From Allomuricauda sp. CAU 1633 (GTDB lineage Bacteria > Bacteroidota > Bacteroidia > Flavobacteriales > Flavobacteriaceae): a DNA stretch of 64,000 bases. The stretch spans positions 310,001 through 374,000 of the forward strand of contig NZ_JAFLNE010000002.1 of assembly GCF_017313225.1 (NCBI RefSeq), written 5' to 3'. The notes beneath the pieces are model-generated. The model saw only the letters and a program-made list of their open reading frames with translations. It ran no database searches and was not told where the DNA came from. The translations under genes were made by a program, and so were the position numbers. Positions 1 through 8,400 of this stretch are shown here, one piece after another (the stretch's first letter is position 1; each line of letters starts with the position of its first letter).

Positions 1-789
1 CAACCTGCAACGGATATTCTCATTGCGGAATTGGGTGAAGCCGGATTTGAAAGTTTTGTGGAAAACGATTCAGGCGTGTTGGCCTACATCTTAAAATCCG
101 AATGGAATGAAAACATTCTGGATGACTTGTTCATTTTGGCGCACCCTGATTTTGAAATCTCGTGGACCAGCAAAGAAATTGAGCAACAAAACTGGAATGC
201 AGAATGGGAAAAGAACTTTCATCCCATAAAAGTAGGAGATAGGTGTATGGTACGAGCACCTTTTCATGAAGCCGAGGATGTGGAGTACGATATTGTCATT
301 GAGCCCAAAATGAGTTTCGGTACGGGTCATCATGAGACCACCCACATGATGTTGGAGCATATCCTTGAAAACGATTTTGACGGAAAATCCGTCTTGGATA
401 TGGGATGTGGTACGGGCGTATTGGCCATTTTGGCCAAAAAAAAGGGGGCTGGCCCTGTGGATGCCATCGATATTGATGAATGGTGCTATTTGAACACCCA
501 AGAAAATGTAGAACGCAATGATTGTTCTGATATTCAAGCTTTTCAGGGGGATAGCAATTTGTTGAAAGACAAGAAGTACGATGTTATTTTGGCGAATATC
601 AACCGAAATATCCTATTGGAAGACATTCCCATTTATGCCCAATGTCTCAATCCAAAAGGACAACTTTTTCTAAGTGGATTTTATTTGGACGATTTGGATG
701 CCATTTCTTCAAAATGTAAGGTCAATGGTTTGGAATTTGAAAAAAAGCTACAGAAGAACCGCTGGATTTCAGTAAAATATGTAAATTAG
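1..789 (+). CDS. prmA: Ribosomal protein L11 methyltransferase, 5'-truncated by window edge
   Basis: PrmA methylates ribosomal protein L11 with S-adenosylmethionine in the cytoplasm. The reading frame is open from base 1 with no start codon of its own, so the first few residues lie outside the window. The TTG at 31 is internal. Visible are the FGTGHHETTHMML stretch (about 315-355), SAM motif I LDMGCGTGVLA (about 391-425) and the NINRN substrate-binding motif (about 592-609), all typical of PrmA. The visible 262 codons are near the full length expected in Bacteroidota. It ends 21 bp before clpS, and the prmA-clpS pairing suggests one transcript. Family assignment is secure. Confidence 0.96.
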   Translation, partial: QPATDILIAELGEAGFESFVENDSGVLAYILKSEWNENILDDLFILAHPDFEISWTSKEIEQQNWNAEWEKNFHPIKVGDRCMVRAPFHEAEDVEYDIVIEPKMSFGTGHHETTHMMLEHILENDFDGKSVLDMGCGTGVLAILAKKKGAGPVDAIDIDEWCYLNTQENVERNDCSDIQAFQGDSNLLKDKKYDVILANINRNILLEDIPIYAQCLNPKGQLFLSGFYLDDLDAISSKCKVNGLEFEKKLQKNRWISVKYVN

Positions 790-810
790 AAAGGCATTAA
801 CTCCACGATT

Positions 811-1086
811 ATGGGCACAAAAGAAAAAGGCTTGGAAGACCTTCTTCTGGAAGAGGAGACGGTTAAGCAAAATGAGATTGTACTTTTTAATGATGATGTG
901 AATACGTTTGACCACGTCATTGAAACATTGATCGACGTCTGCGAACATACTCCCGAACAGGCGGAACAATGCTCCTTAATTGTGCACTATAATGGTAAAT
1001 GTACTGTAAAAACAGGGGAGTATTCTTATTTAAAGCCCAAATGTTCCAAGTTGCTGCAAGCAGGTTTAAGCGCAGAAATCATCTAA
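811..1086 (+). CDS. clpS: ATP-dependent Clp protease adaptor ClpS
   Basis: ClpS delivers N-degron substrates to the ClpAP-type protease in the cytoplasm. The 91-residue protein has the ClpS core: an NDDVNTFDHVIETL segment, corresponding to the N-end-rule binding pocket, followed by a TPEQAEQC helix and a GKCTVKTG strand. The acidic N-terminal tail is the usual ClpS extension. The ATG at 811 gives the normal family length. It follows prmA by 21 bp on the same strand, so co-transcription is likely. No N-terminal signal or truncation is seen. Confidence 0.95.
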   Translation: MGTKEKGLEDLLLEEETVKQNEIVLFNDDVNTFDHVIETLIDVCEHTPEQAEQCSLIVHYNGKCTVKTGEYSYLKPKCSKLLQAGLSAEII

Positions 1087-1192
1087 TTTGAACTTAGCAG
1101 TCCATTGGGGTAAAATCCAGGTCTTGATCTAAAGCATTGTCCAATACCTTTATCGCTGTGTATTTCATCGTGACAAATTCTTTACATTGAAA

Positions 1193-1226
1193 TTGCGGCG
1201 AACAGGGTTTTTATAAGCTAAATTTG
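1193..1226 (+). promoter_or_regulatory. Bacteroidota-type promoter upstream of the 1278 gene
   Basis: TAAATTTG at 1219-1226 fits the Bacteroidota -7 consensus TAnnTTTG. A TTG lies at 1193-1195, 23 bp upstream, as a -33 candidate. It is about 50 bp before the ATG at 1278. Assignment is by consensus only. Confidence 0.5.
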
Positions 1227-1277
1227 TGTGAACAGTAATTCAATCAAAAAACCAACATCTAATTTTCTTTTTCAGGA

Positions 1278-1886
1278 ATGAGCGAATTCTTTAAGGCCGA
1301 ATTAAAAGACCGTTTTTTGGAATATGCTCTAGAGCGCACTGACTATTTTGAAATACAGACATTGTATGATGAGTTTTTGCGTCCAAATTATAGCTTGCAA
1401 TTTGTGGAAAAACTGATCAAGGAAATCCAAGAGTATGATATGGAACTTTTGGATGTGATGAGTGGGAATGGAATGGATATCTTTATGTTGGCCTCCACCC
1501 CCAGCACCGAGGATTTTTTGGAAGAAGGTGGTTTTAAGGACATGTATGTCAAGGAAGAGGAAAAGTGGGATGTGTTCGTAGAACAGTTGTCCAGCACACG
1601 AAAATTGAGTAAGGACGAAAAACAACTTCTTAAAAAAAGCTCTCCTAGGCTAAAAAGGGAAAAAACCTTGCTTATCATCCTTATTTCGGCCATTGCCATT
1701 AGTTTTCTGTTCACCCTGATCAGTATTTTAAACAGCTCGTTCTTGGAGCCCGAGTATGTCCCCGCTGATGAGTTTGAACGGCGATTAAATCAGTTAAATC
1801 AACAATATTTAGAGGAAAATCAACGCTTGGAACAAGAATTAAAGGCTTCTCAAACACAGTTAGACTCCATTTTACGCGGCCCTTAA
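1278..1886 (+). CDS. Single-pass membrane protein of unknown function
   Basis: I do not recognise a named family. The 202-residue product has a soluble acidic helical N-terminal half (residues 1 to about 130). One hydrophobic membrane segment follows at about 134-155 (LIILISAIAISFLFTLI), then a C-terminal stretch rich in Glu, Gln and Leu (about 170-200) that looks like a coiled coil. No signal peptide is present, so the N-terminal half is probably cytoplasmic and the coiled coil extracytoplasmic, but the topology is inferred. It has its own TAnnTTTG promoter, ends 28 bp before the converging TolB-like gene, and has no clear operon partner. Confidence 0.75.
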   Translation: MSEFFKAELKDRFLEYALERTDYFEIQTLYDEFLRPNYSLQFVEKLIKEIQEYDMELLDVMSGNGMDIFMLASTPSTEDFLEEGGFKDMYVKEEEKWDVFVEQLSSTRKLSKDEKQLLKKSSPRLKREKTLLIILISAIAISFLFTLISILNSSFLEPEYVPADEFERRLNQLNQQYLEENQRLEQELKASQTQLDSILRGP

Positions 1887-1914
1887 CACCTGTTTCTGCC
1901 AATCTGGTCTTGGT

Positions 1915-3444
1915 TTAATCACTATTGGTCACAAAGGCAATGTGTTTGCTGTCCTTTGCCCAACTGGGCACATTAATGGTTCCCTGACCGCCATAAAGAT
2001 ATCCGATGATTTTTGGTTCGCCTCCTTCAGCGGACATCAAACGAAGCGTACAGTGTTGGTAAAATGGATGCTCCCCAAAACCAATAGTGGGAGGGAAGGA
2101 GATAAACACAATCCATTTTCCATCTGGGGAAATATGCGGGAACCAATCTTTGTATTTTGTGTCATTGGTCAATTGAACTGGATTACTTCCATCAGCATTC
2201 ATCCGCCAAAGGTGCATATTGCCTGTTCTGTTGGAGTTGAAATAGATGTATTTGCCATCGGGGGAGTATTCTGAGCCATCATCCAAATCTTTGGTGTCCG
2301 TTAGCTGAATTTCTTCCCCAGAAGCGATATCCACGCCGTAAATATCAAATTTCCCCTTACGTTCTGCGGTAAATATGATACGCTTGTTGTCTGGCGAAAT
2401 ACTGTGGAGATAGGAAACCCCAACTCCATCCTTGGTTATCTTTTTGGGAAGCGAATCTCCCTGAGGATTCATCAAATAAATGGAAGAGCGCCCACTGTCA
2501 TCCTGATTGTGATTGCTGATGCCCAAAATGGTCTCATCAAAAGAAAAAACATGATCGTTGTTGTTGTTCACTGCAAATCCGGTATTGATTTGGGATATTT
2601 CATCAGACTCAAAAGAATATCGGTATAAAAAACCATTGGAGTTAAAGACCAATTCTTTGTCTTGGTTGACCCAATTGGGAGCTTGAATGGAATGTGCCGA
2701 ATTGAATAAGGCCTTTCGATTGCCAGTCTCCACGTTCATTATTTCCATAGTACTGCCGATATAATCCCGGTACGGTTGAAAATCGGGAGCAGCTGGTTTA
2801 ATGATTCTTACATTCGAAAAAACAGCTTTTTCAATCACTTCGGGGTTGTGTGAACACACATAAAGGCCGACAAAAACTTCGTTTCTAAGATTTACATCCT
2901 TGAGTTCCACGGTAGTGAATGGTTGGCCAAATTTAGCCGTGGACATATAGTAGGTGCCTGCCCTACGCTCCAATTGGACCACATCAGGCGCCTCATCAGT
3001 AGAGACGATTTGCTCAGTTTCGCTTCCGGGTGCCCTTCTATATTGAAGCGATGTAAGGCCATCCCCGTGTATGGAAGCGTTTACATGGGGCGAATCTCCC
3101 CTGAGGTTGTTCCGAACAATCCACCCAATTTTTCGATGTGGGTCAACCCCTTCACCAATAAAGCGCACTCGCGCCCTGAGGATAAAATCGCCTTGCATGG
3201 ATGTATAGAGGTATTGAAATTCATCATTGTTGGCCCACATATTAAATCCGGACCCTTGAATAGTGTATTCTTGACTTTCGGAGTCATACGAAACGGTTCC
3301 TTTGATAGTTGGATCGCCAATATTGATTTGATGGTCAAAAATGCCATACTTGCCATAAATTCCCATTTTTTCGAAAGGTTTTGTATTTGATTTGAATCCC
3401 AATAAGGAAACGGTCAATACAACCATTAACAGTGTTTTTTTCAT
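1915..3444 (-). CDS. TolB-like beta-propeller protein with N-terminal lectin-like domain
   Basis: The 509-residue protein begins with a Sec signal peptide (about residues 1-16) without a lipobox. Residues about 30-215 look like a DUF1349/concanavalin-type jelly roll (DFILRARVRF, GWIVRNN). Residues about 225-509 contain repeated SPDGK/SPDNK blades followed by IYFNSNR or IVFISF strands, the signature of TolB/WD40-like PD40 propellers. It is probably a periplasmic or secreted binding protein rather than the Tol-Pal TolB itself, because no tol or pal genes are nearby. The substrate is unknown. It converges with the 1278 gene and is divergent from the Crp-type regulator. Confidence 0.85.
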   Translation of the reverse strand: MKKTLLMVVLTVSLLGFKSNTKPFEKMGIYGKYGIFDHQINIGDPTIKGTVSYDSESQEYTIQGSGFNMWANNDEFQYLYTSMQGDFILRARVRFIGEGVDPHRKIGWIVRNNLRGDSPHVNASIHGDGLTSLQYRRAPGSETEQIVSTDEAPDVVQLERRAGTYYMSTAKFGQPFTTVELKDVNLRNEVFVGLYVCSHNPEVIEKAVFSNVRIIKPAAPDFQPYRDYIGSTMEIMNVETGNRKALFNSAHSIQAPNWVNQDKELVFNSNGFLYRYSFESDEISQINTGFAVNNNNDHVFSFDETILGISNHNQDDSGRSSIYLMNPQGDSLPKKITKDGVGVSYLHSISPDNKRIIFTAERKGKFDIYGVDIASGEEIQLTDTKDLDDGSEYSPDGKYIYFNSNRTGNMHLWRMNADGSNPVQLTNDTKYKDWFPHISPDGKWIVFISFPPTIGFGEHPFYQHCTLRLMSAEGGEPKIIGYLYGGQGTINVPSWAKDSKHIAFVTNSD

Positions 3445-3768
3445 CTGCTGAAGTTTGTTTGTTTAGATGCTAGGTTTGTTGAAGTTTTTGAATATTTCAC
3501 AAAAGATAATCAAAATACGCAATCAAGTATCTGAAAAACAATATTTTAAAGAATTTAGGGGATTTTGTTCAAAAAGTATTGGGATAATGCTAATTCAATG
3601 GCTGATACAGTTTTATGATAAAAAATATAACAAATATCATTTTTTGTCCAACCGTGCAATGAGTATTTTTGAATTTAGACTAAATAGCAATAATATTAGG
3701 GTAAAGAAGTAAACGTTCTGTTGCTTTGCTTAAGATTATATTTGTTATTTTAATAAACCAACAACTAA
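3445..3768. other. Intergenic region between TolB-like gene and Crp-type regulator
   Basis: These 324 bp are very AT-rich and divergent. A possible plus-strand frame at 3467-3712 (81 codons) has Lys/Ile/Asn-rich composition and no recognisable domain, and I read it as chance. TATATTTG at 3737-3744 fits the TAnnTTTG -7 element and would place a transcription start close to the ATG at 3769. I see no other structure. Confidence 0.5.
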
Positions 3769-4365
3769 ATGTCATCCAGCCAAAAAATCGAAAAGAACCT
3801 TTTCATCATATTTTATCTCAACGCTATTTATCCCCTAAGTCCAAGCCTTAAATCTTTTTTGGTGGACAAAATCAAAAGCTGCTCTTTCAAAAAAAATGAA
3901 ATAATTAGTAGGGAAGGGGAAATTTGTGACAAACTCTACCTTATTAAAAAGGGTTTGGTCAGAGGGTATTTTGTAAGTGAAGGAATAGATATAACAACTT
4001 GGATAGATACGGAAAATGAGATTTTTACATCCATTACTGGTTTTTTTAAACATGAAAAGACTAGGGAGTATATCCAGGCCATGGAAGATACCCATTGCGA
4101 CTACTTGGAATATGAGGATTACAAGTACAGTCTCAATAATTTTCCTGAAATACGCCAAATTTATAGGATAATGTTGGAACAATATTATGTGCTTGCCGAA
4201 CATAGGGTGTATTTGGCACGAATACCAAATGCTGGAAAACGACTGGAGTTTTTTTTGGAGCACTGTAAACCCGAAATTGTTGAACGAATCCCCAGAAAAC
4301 ATTTGGCCTCCTTTCTGGCCATGCGACCTGAGACCCTGTCCAGGTTGATGAAGGAAAAATTTTAA
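3769..4365 (+). CDS. Crp/Fnr family transcriptional regulator
   Basis: The 198-residue protein has an N-terminal cyclic-nucleotide-binding-like barrel (about residues 25-120, with EIISREGEICDKLYLIKKGLVRGYF) and a C-terminal helix-turn-helix (about 170-195, HLASFLAMRPETLSRL). This short layout is common in Bacteroidota Crp-type regulators. No Fnr-type Cys cluster is visible, so an iron-sulfur oxygen sensor is unlikely. A TAnnTTTG element at 3737-3744 precedes the ATG. The effector and targets are unknown. It stands alone between noncoding regions, so its neighbours do not reveal its regulon. Confidence 0.9.
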   Translation: MSSSQKIEKNLFIIFYLNAIYPLSPSLKSFLVDKIKSCSFKKNEIISREGEICDKLYLIKKGLVRGYFVSEGIDITTWIDTENEIFTSITGFFKHEKTREYIQAMEDTHCDYLEYEDYKYSLNNFPEIRQIYRIMLEQYYVLAEHRVYLARIPNAGKRLEFFLEHCKPEIVERIPRKHLASFLAMRPETLSRLMKEKF

Positions 4366-4894
4366 GGCAAAATATGGCCCCTCACTATTTTGACAGGTTT
4401 GTGAAGACCAATTCTTGTGTCCTGACATGCCAAAATTCTTATTTTCTGCAACATAGCAAGCTATTCCACCTTTTTGGAGATTACTTTTTATGACTTACAA
4501 TCCGCCTATGGTTTGTAAGAAAATGAAACGAAATTGATATATGTCAATTCGGCGAACGATTTCTTGAAATAAGACAGAATACCCTCCGTTTCTTAGATGA
4601 CCAATAAGAAAAATTGTACAATTTCTAAAAGTCCGACTGTAAGAAAATAGTCGATTTAGTAAGTCAAAAATAAGAAACGATTTAAAAAGTTCCCGTTTAT
4701 GAGAGAAATCTACTAGACACTACACGAAAGAATTTTTCAATTTTTTATTGAAGTCCTAAACTTCATAACTGAATTTGGGACACCCCGTAAATAGCCACTA
4801 TTCAGAAGGCCTGACCGACCTATGTCCAATCTTTCCTGAAAGTGGAGTCAAAATAAAACAGAATAATAAACCTAAAATCCAAAATAACAAACCA
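4366..4894. other. 529-bp gene-free region before the surface-protein module
   Basis: No convincing gene is present. Two small symmetric elements stand out: CTTACAA/TTGTAAG at 4494-4500 and 4513-4519, a 7-bp inverted repeat with a 12-nt loop that could be a stem-loop after the Crp-type gene, and AAATTGTACAATTT at 4611-4624, a perfect 14-bp palindrome that could be an operator. An in-frame TTG at 4775 would extend the next gene by 40 residues but lacks a signal peptide, so I reject it as the start. Confidence 0.45.
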
Positions 4895-5443
4895 ATGAGA
4901 AATCTGATGTACAGGAAAACTTTTTCCATAGCAATTTTCCTATTCACTGTAACAATTTCCGGAGTTTTTGCCCAGTCTACGGACGTGGTGCTGATAGACT
5001 CCGAGTATGCACAAAAACAACAGGTGGTTGACCATCTTCCATCCGGTGTTTCTGTTGTAGAGATCAAAGGAATTAACAATCCTTGGCAGTCCATCCGCGA
5101 GTATTTGGAACAAAACCGTTCCACAACTGTGGTTCACCTGTTTGCAAACACCAGTTACAATGCCTTGGAGCTTGGAGGAAAGACGTATAATTCAAATGCA
5201 GTGGACCAAGAGTTTGAGCTTTCCATGCTCGAAGGACTTTACCAAGGCACCAATCTGCAACTCCTTATTTACGACTGTAATCTGGGTTCCAACCCTGAGG
5301 GATTGTCATTACTGAAGAAAATTAGTGACAAGGCCTACTTCAACATTGCAGTTCCCACAAATTGCAGTTCTGTTTTTGGAGCCGATTTGGAGTTTGACCA
5401 TACCACAATGAATCAACCAACCCATAATTCAATATTTCAATAG
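4895..5443 (+). CDS. Secreted stand-alone DUF4347 domain protein
   Basis: The 182-residue product has a signal peptide (MRNLMYRKTFSIAIFLF..., cut near VFAQS). The rest matches the DUF4347 pattern: VVLIDSEY at the mature N-terminus, a VVHLFANTSYNALELGG segment in the middle and LLIYDCNLG, where DUF4347 proteins usually show a 'xxYGCN/DCN' strand. DUF4347 is normally the N-terminal part of giant adhesins. Here it forms a separate protein only 11 bp upstream of a 1672-residue T9SS substrate. I chose ATG 4895 because it gives the signal peptide. Its biochemical role is not established. Confidence 0.8.
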   Translation: MRNLMYRKTFSIAIFLFTVTISGVFAQSTDVVLIDSEYAQKQQVVDHLPSGVSVVEIKGINNPWQSIREYLEQNRSTTVVHLFANTSYNALELGGKTYNSNAVDQEFELSMLEGLYQGTNLQLLIYDCNLGSNPEGLSLLKKISDKAYFNIAVPTNCSSVFGADLEFDHTTMNQPTHNSIFQ

Positions 5444-5454
5444 ACCAACCCATC

Positions 5455-8400
5455 ATGAAACAGAATTTTATAAACATTCTATCACTTTTTGCACTATTTC
5501 TGCTGTTTGGAACCGTCCAGGCCCAAACGGTGGATATGACCGTGCAACAAGGACCCAATGTTGACGTAATGGTGACCGTAGGGTCGGCCAACCTTGACTT
5601 ATCCACCTTTGAGGCCGATTTGGAACAAGCCATGCACCTTAAAGGAATCCCTTTAGGGAAACTACGAGTGGAAGCTTTTCAAAGAAGCTCCATCTCTTCC
5701 GATCAAGCAGATGCCAGCGATATTTTCAACAGCTGGAACAAGATGAATTTTAACGGAACTGAGCCACCAGTGCATTCCTCATATACAGGGGATTACTTCA
5801 CTTTTGATTCTGGAACCAACCGAATCATAGCTGATTTTGTGGGCCGTTATAATGGTTATGGCTATGCAATGTACGACCCTACGGGTGATATTGCAGATGG
5901 TTCCATTTCTGCAACTTGGGGATTAACAGGAGCACCTTATGTACACGGTGAGGTAGGCTTTATTTTTAGAAAGGTCGATAATCAAAACTTTTATGCCTAT
6001 ATCATCGACAACCATACCGCTTGTGGAAACGTGAGTGGTTATGGAACTGATGGTGACCCAGCTGAAGCCATCATAAAAATCGAGAACGGCGTTAAAACCG
6101 TTTTGGCATTGAATACCAATAGTGGTAATTCCGGTACCGCAACCTATGGTTGGAATGGAAATCGCGCCGATATGTTTGACGCGTATTATGATGGTCAGAC
6201 CATTGACTTTAAGATTGAAATGAGTGGTGACGATATCAAGATTTCAAGAAAAGGAGGTGGTGGAAACGCCGGAACCGATTGGATAGAGTCATTCAACATT
6301 TCTGATGCTACCTTTTCCGAAGGGAGTTATGGTTTTTATGTACACGAGCAATCTGGTGCCTACTTCAAGGATATCAATATTGAAAAATTGGAATTACGTG
6401 CCTTTAAAGATGTACTTCGTGAACCCCAATGGAGAAACAGTGCATTGCGTTTCAATGTAAACTTGGACGACCTTGAGGTTGCTGATTTTGATAATGATGA
6501 GGATTTATCTGAAATTTTGATGCGTACCATCAATGAGGATATCCATTACATTGGTTGGGGTACCAATACCAATGAGACCCAATTTGAACGTTTTATTACC
6601 CAGAACAACAACCAAGGTACTTTTATCAATAGGGATGCTGGAAGTTGGTCCACTTGGATTGACGATATGGCCCAGTACATTTATGAGCAGTACCAATTTG
6701 GTACCGTAAGTGCTGGGGAGTTTTTCATAGCAGGAACTTCAGTTGAAATTGACGTAGACCCAGCACAGCTGAAAAACAATACCGCCAATGCGAGCTACCC
6801 CAGTGGTCGTTGGAAAATAACCCATGATGAAACCTATTTTGAAAACAATACAGGTCGCGTTTCATGGAGTGGGCTGTTCCTGGAAGATGTACCCGAGTAT
6901 TACGAGAAGCCCGGTAAATATACCTTCACCTTTGAAGAGATGCCTACGGCGCCAACTACCTTGTATTTCCACCGTAAGCCAGTAGCAAGTTTCACCTATA
7001 GTGGTGATACAGGTTTTATCAACAACACCTCCTATGACTTGGATGGTGGTGCAAATGATGGAATTAACCAATCCGAATGGAAATGGAAAGCGGTGGATGC
7101 TGCTTCCACCAATGACTGGATTGATGGACAGTTCGACAAAAACGCTGTTTCCGATGGTCAATATTTGGTGATGCTTCGCGTTCAGGACCACCAAGGTACC
7201 TGGAGTAGTCCGACCAGTATCTATGTGGAAAAAACAGCTGCAACTGGTGGATCTACAGATTTACCGATTGCACAGTTCAATATTCTTCCAGATAAACTTA
7301 ATACGTATACAGGGAATATGACCATTGTCATCGAAGATAATTCCGTTGATCCTTATGGTAGAACCTTATCAACCCAAGAATGGATTGTTACCCAACGTAC
7401 TTATGATGGTGACGGGGACCCGACAGATACAGAGATTTACAATGCCTCGACCCCGATGACCGATTTTTCAGCCTATAATAACCTATCCGCTGATTATATC
7501 ATAAGACTTAGAACACAGACCGATACAGGAGTTTGGTCCGAACCTTTCTATCGCACATTGACCATTGTTGATGATGATACGCTGCCAACAATCACAGCAA
7601 ATCCGGCCAACGGAAGTTTGGATACGGATACTGATATCCAATTGGTCTTCCAAGATGAGAATGGAGGCAGTGGTTTTGACGTACAACGTTATGCCAAAGT
7701 GCAAAGTGCCACCCCACCAGCCACGGATAGTGCTGCTTGGACGTCTTGGAGCAATAGTCAATCCAAAACAACAACATTTAATACAGGTGGTTCAGGGTGG
7801 TATATCCATGCAGAGGTAAAAGATAATGCGGGCAATGTGGGCACTGCTTCTTTCGGGCCTTACGACATTACACTTGTGGTAAGTGCGGATGATGACTTGG
7901 CCATTTTGGATGAGGATACCCCATCTGACCCTATCGATGTACTGTACAATGACGTTTACGATACCGGGGTTACTCCAACGGTGACCATCACCGCACAGGG
8001 TACCAAAGGTACAGCAGTAGTTAATGGAAGCAACCAAGTGGTCTATACCCCAAATGCCAACGAAAATGGGACGGACACCGTTACCTATGAGTTGGATGAT
8101 CAAGGTCAAAAAGTGACAGCCAATATTACACTTTCCATTTTGCCTTCGGACGATGCGCCAGTTGCAAATGCGGATAGTTTCAATTTGGATGAAAACGCCA
8201 CCTTAAACGAGGATGTTTCCACCAACGATGTAGAAATTGATGGCGATGATTTAGAATACCACATTATCACAAATCCATCGCATGCTGCTTCCTTTACGTT
8301 CAATACAGATGGTACCTTTTCTTATGAGCATGATGGTGATGAGTCTGGAACGGACAGTTTTACCTACAATTTTGAAGATGCTGTTTCTTTCTCTTCAACG

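Noticed and set aside
1094..1168. 24-codon minus-strand frame between clpS and the 1278 gene
   Set aside because: Too short to support and no evidence of expression or conservation.
3467..3712. 81-codon plus-strand frame before the Crp-type gene
   Set aside because: AT-rich, Lys/Ile/Asn composition, no domain; most likely chance.
4775..4894. N-terminal extension of the DUF4347 protein from TTG 4775
   Set aside because: It would place the signal peptide in the middle of the protein; the ATG at 4895 fits a secreted protein.
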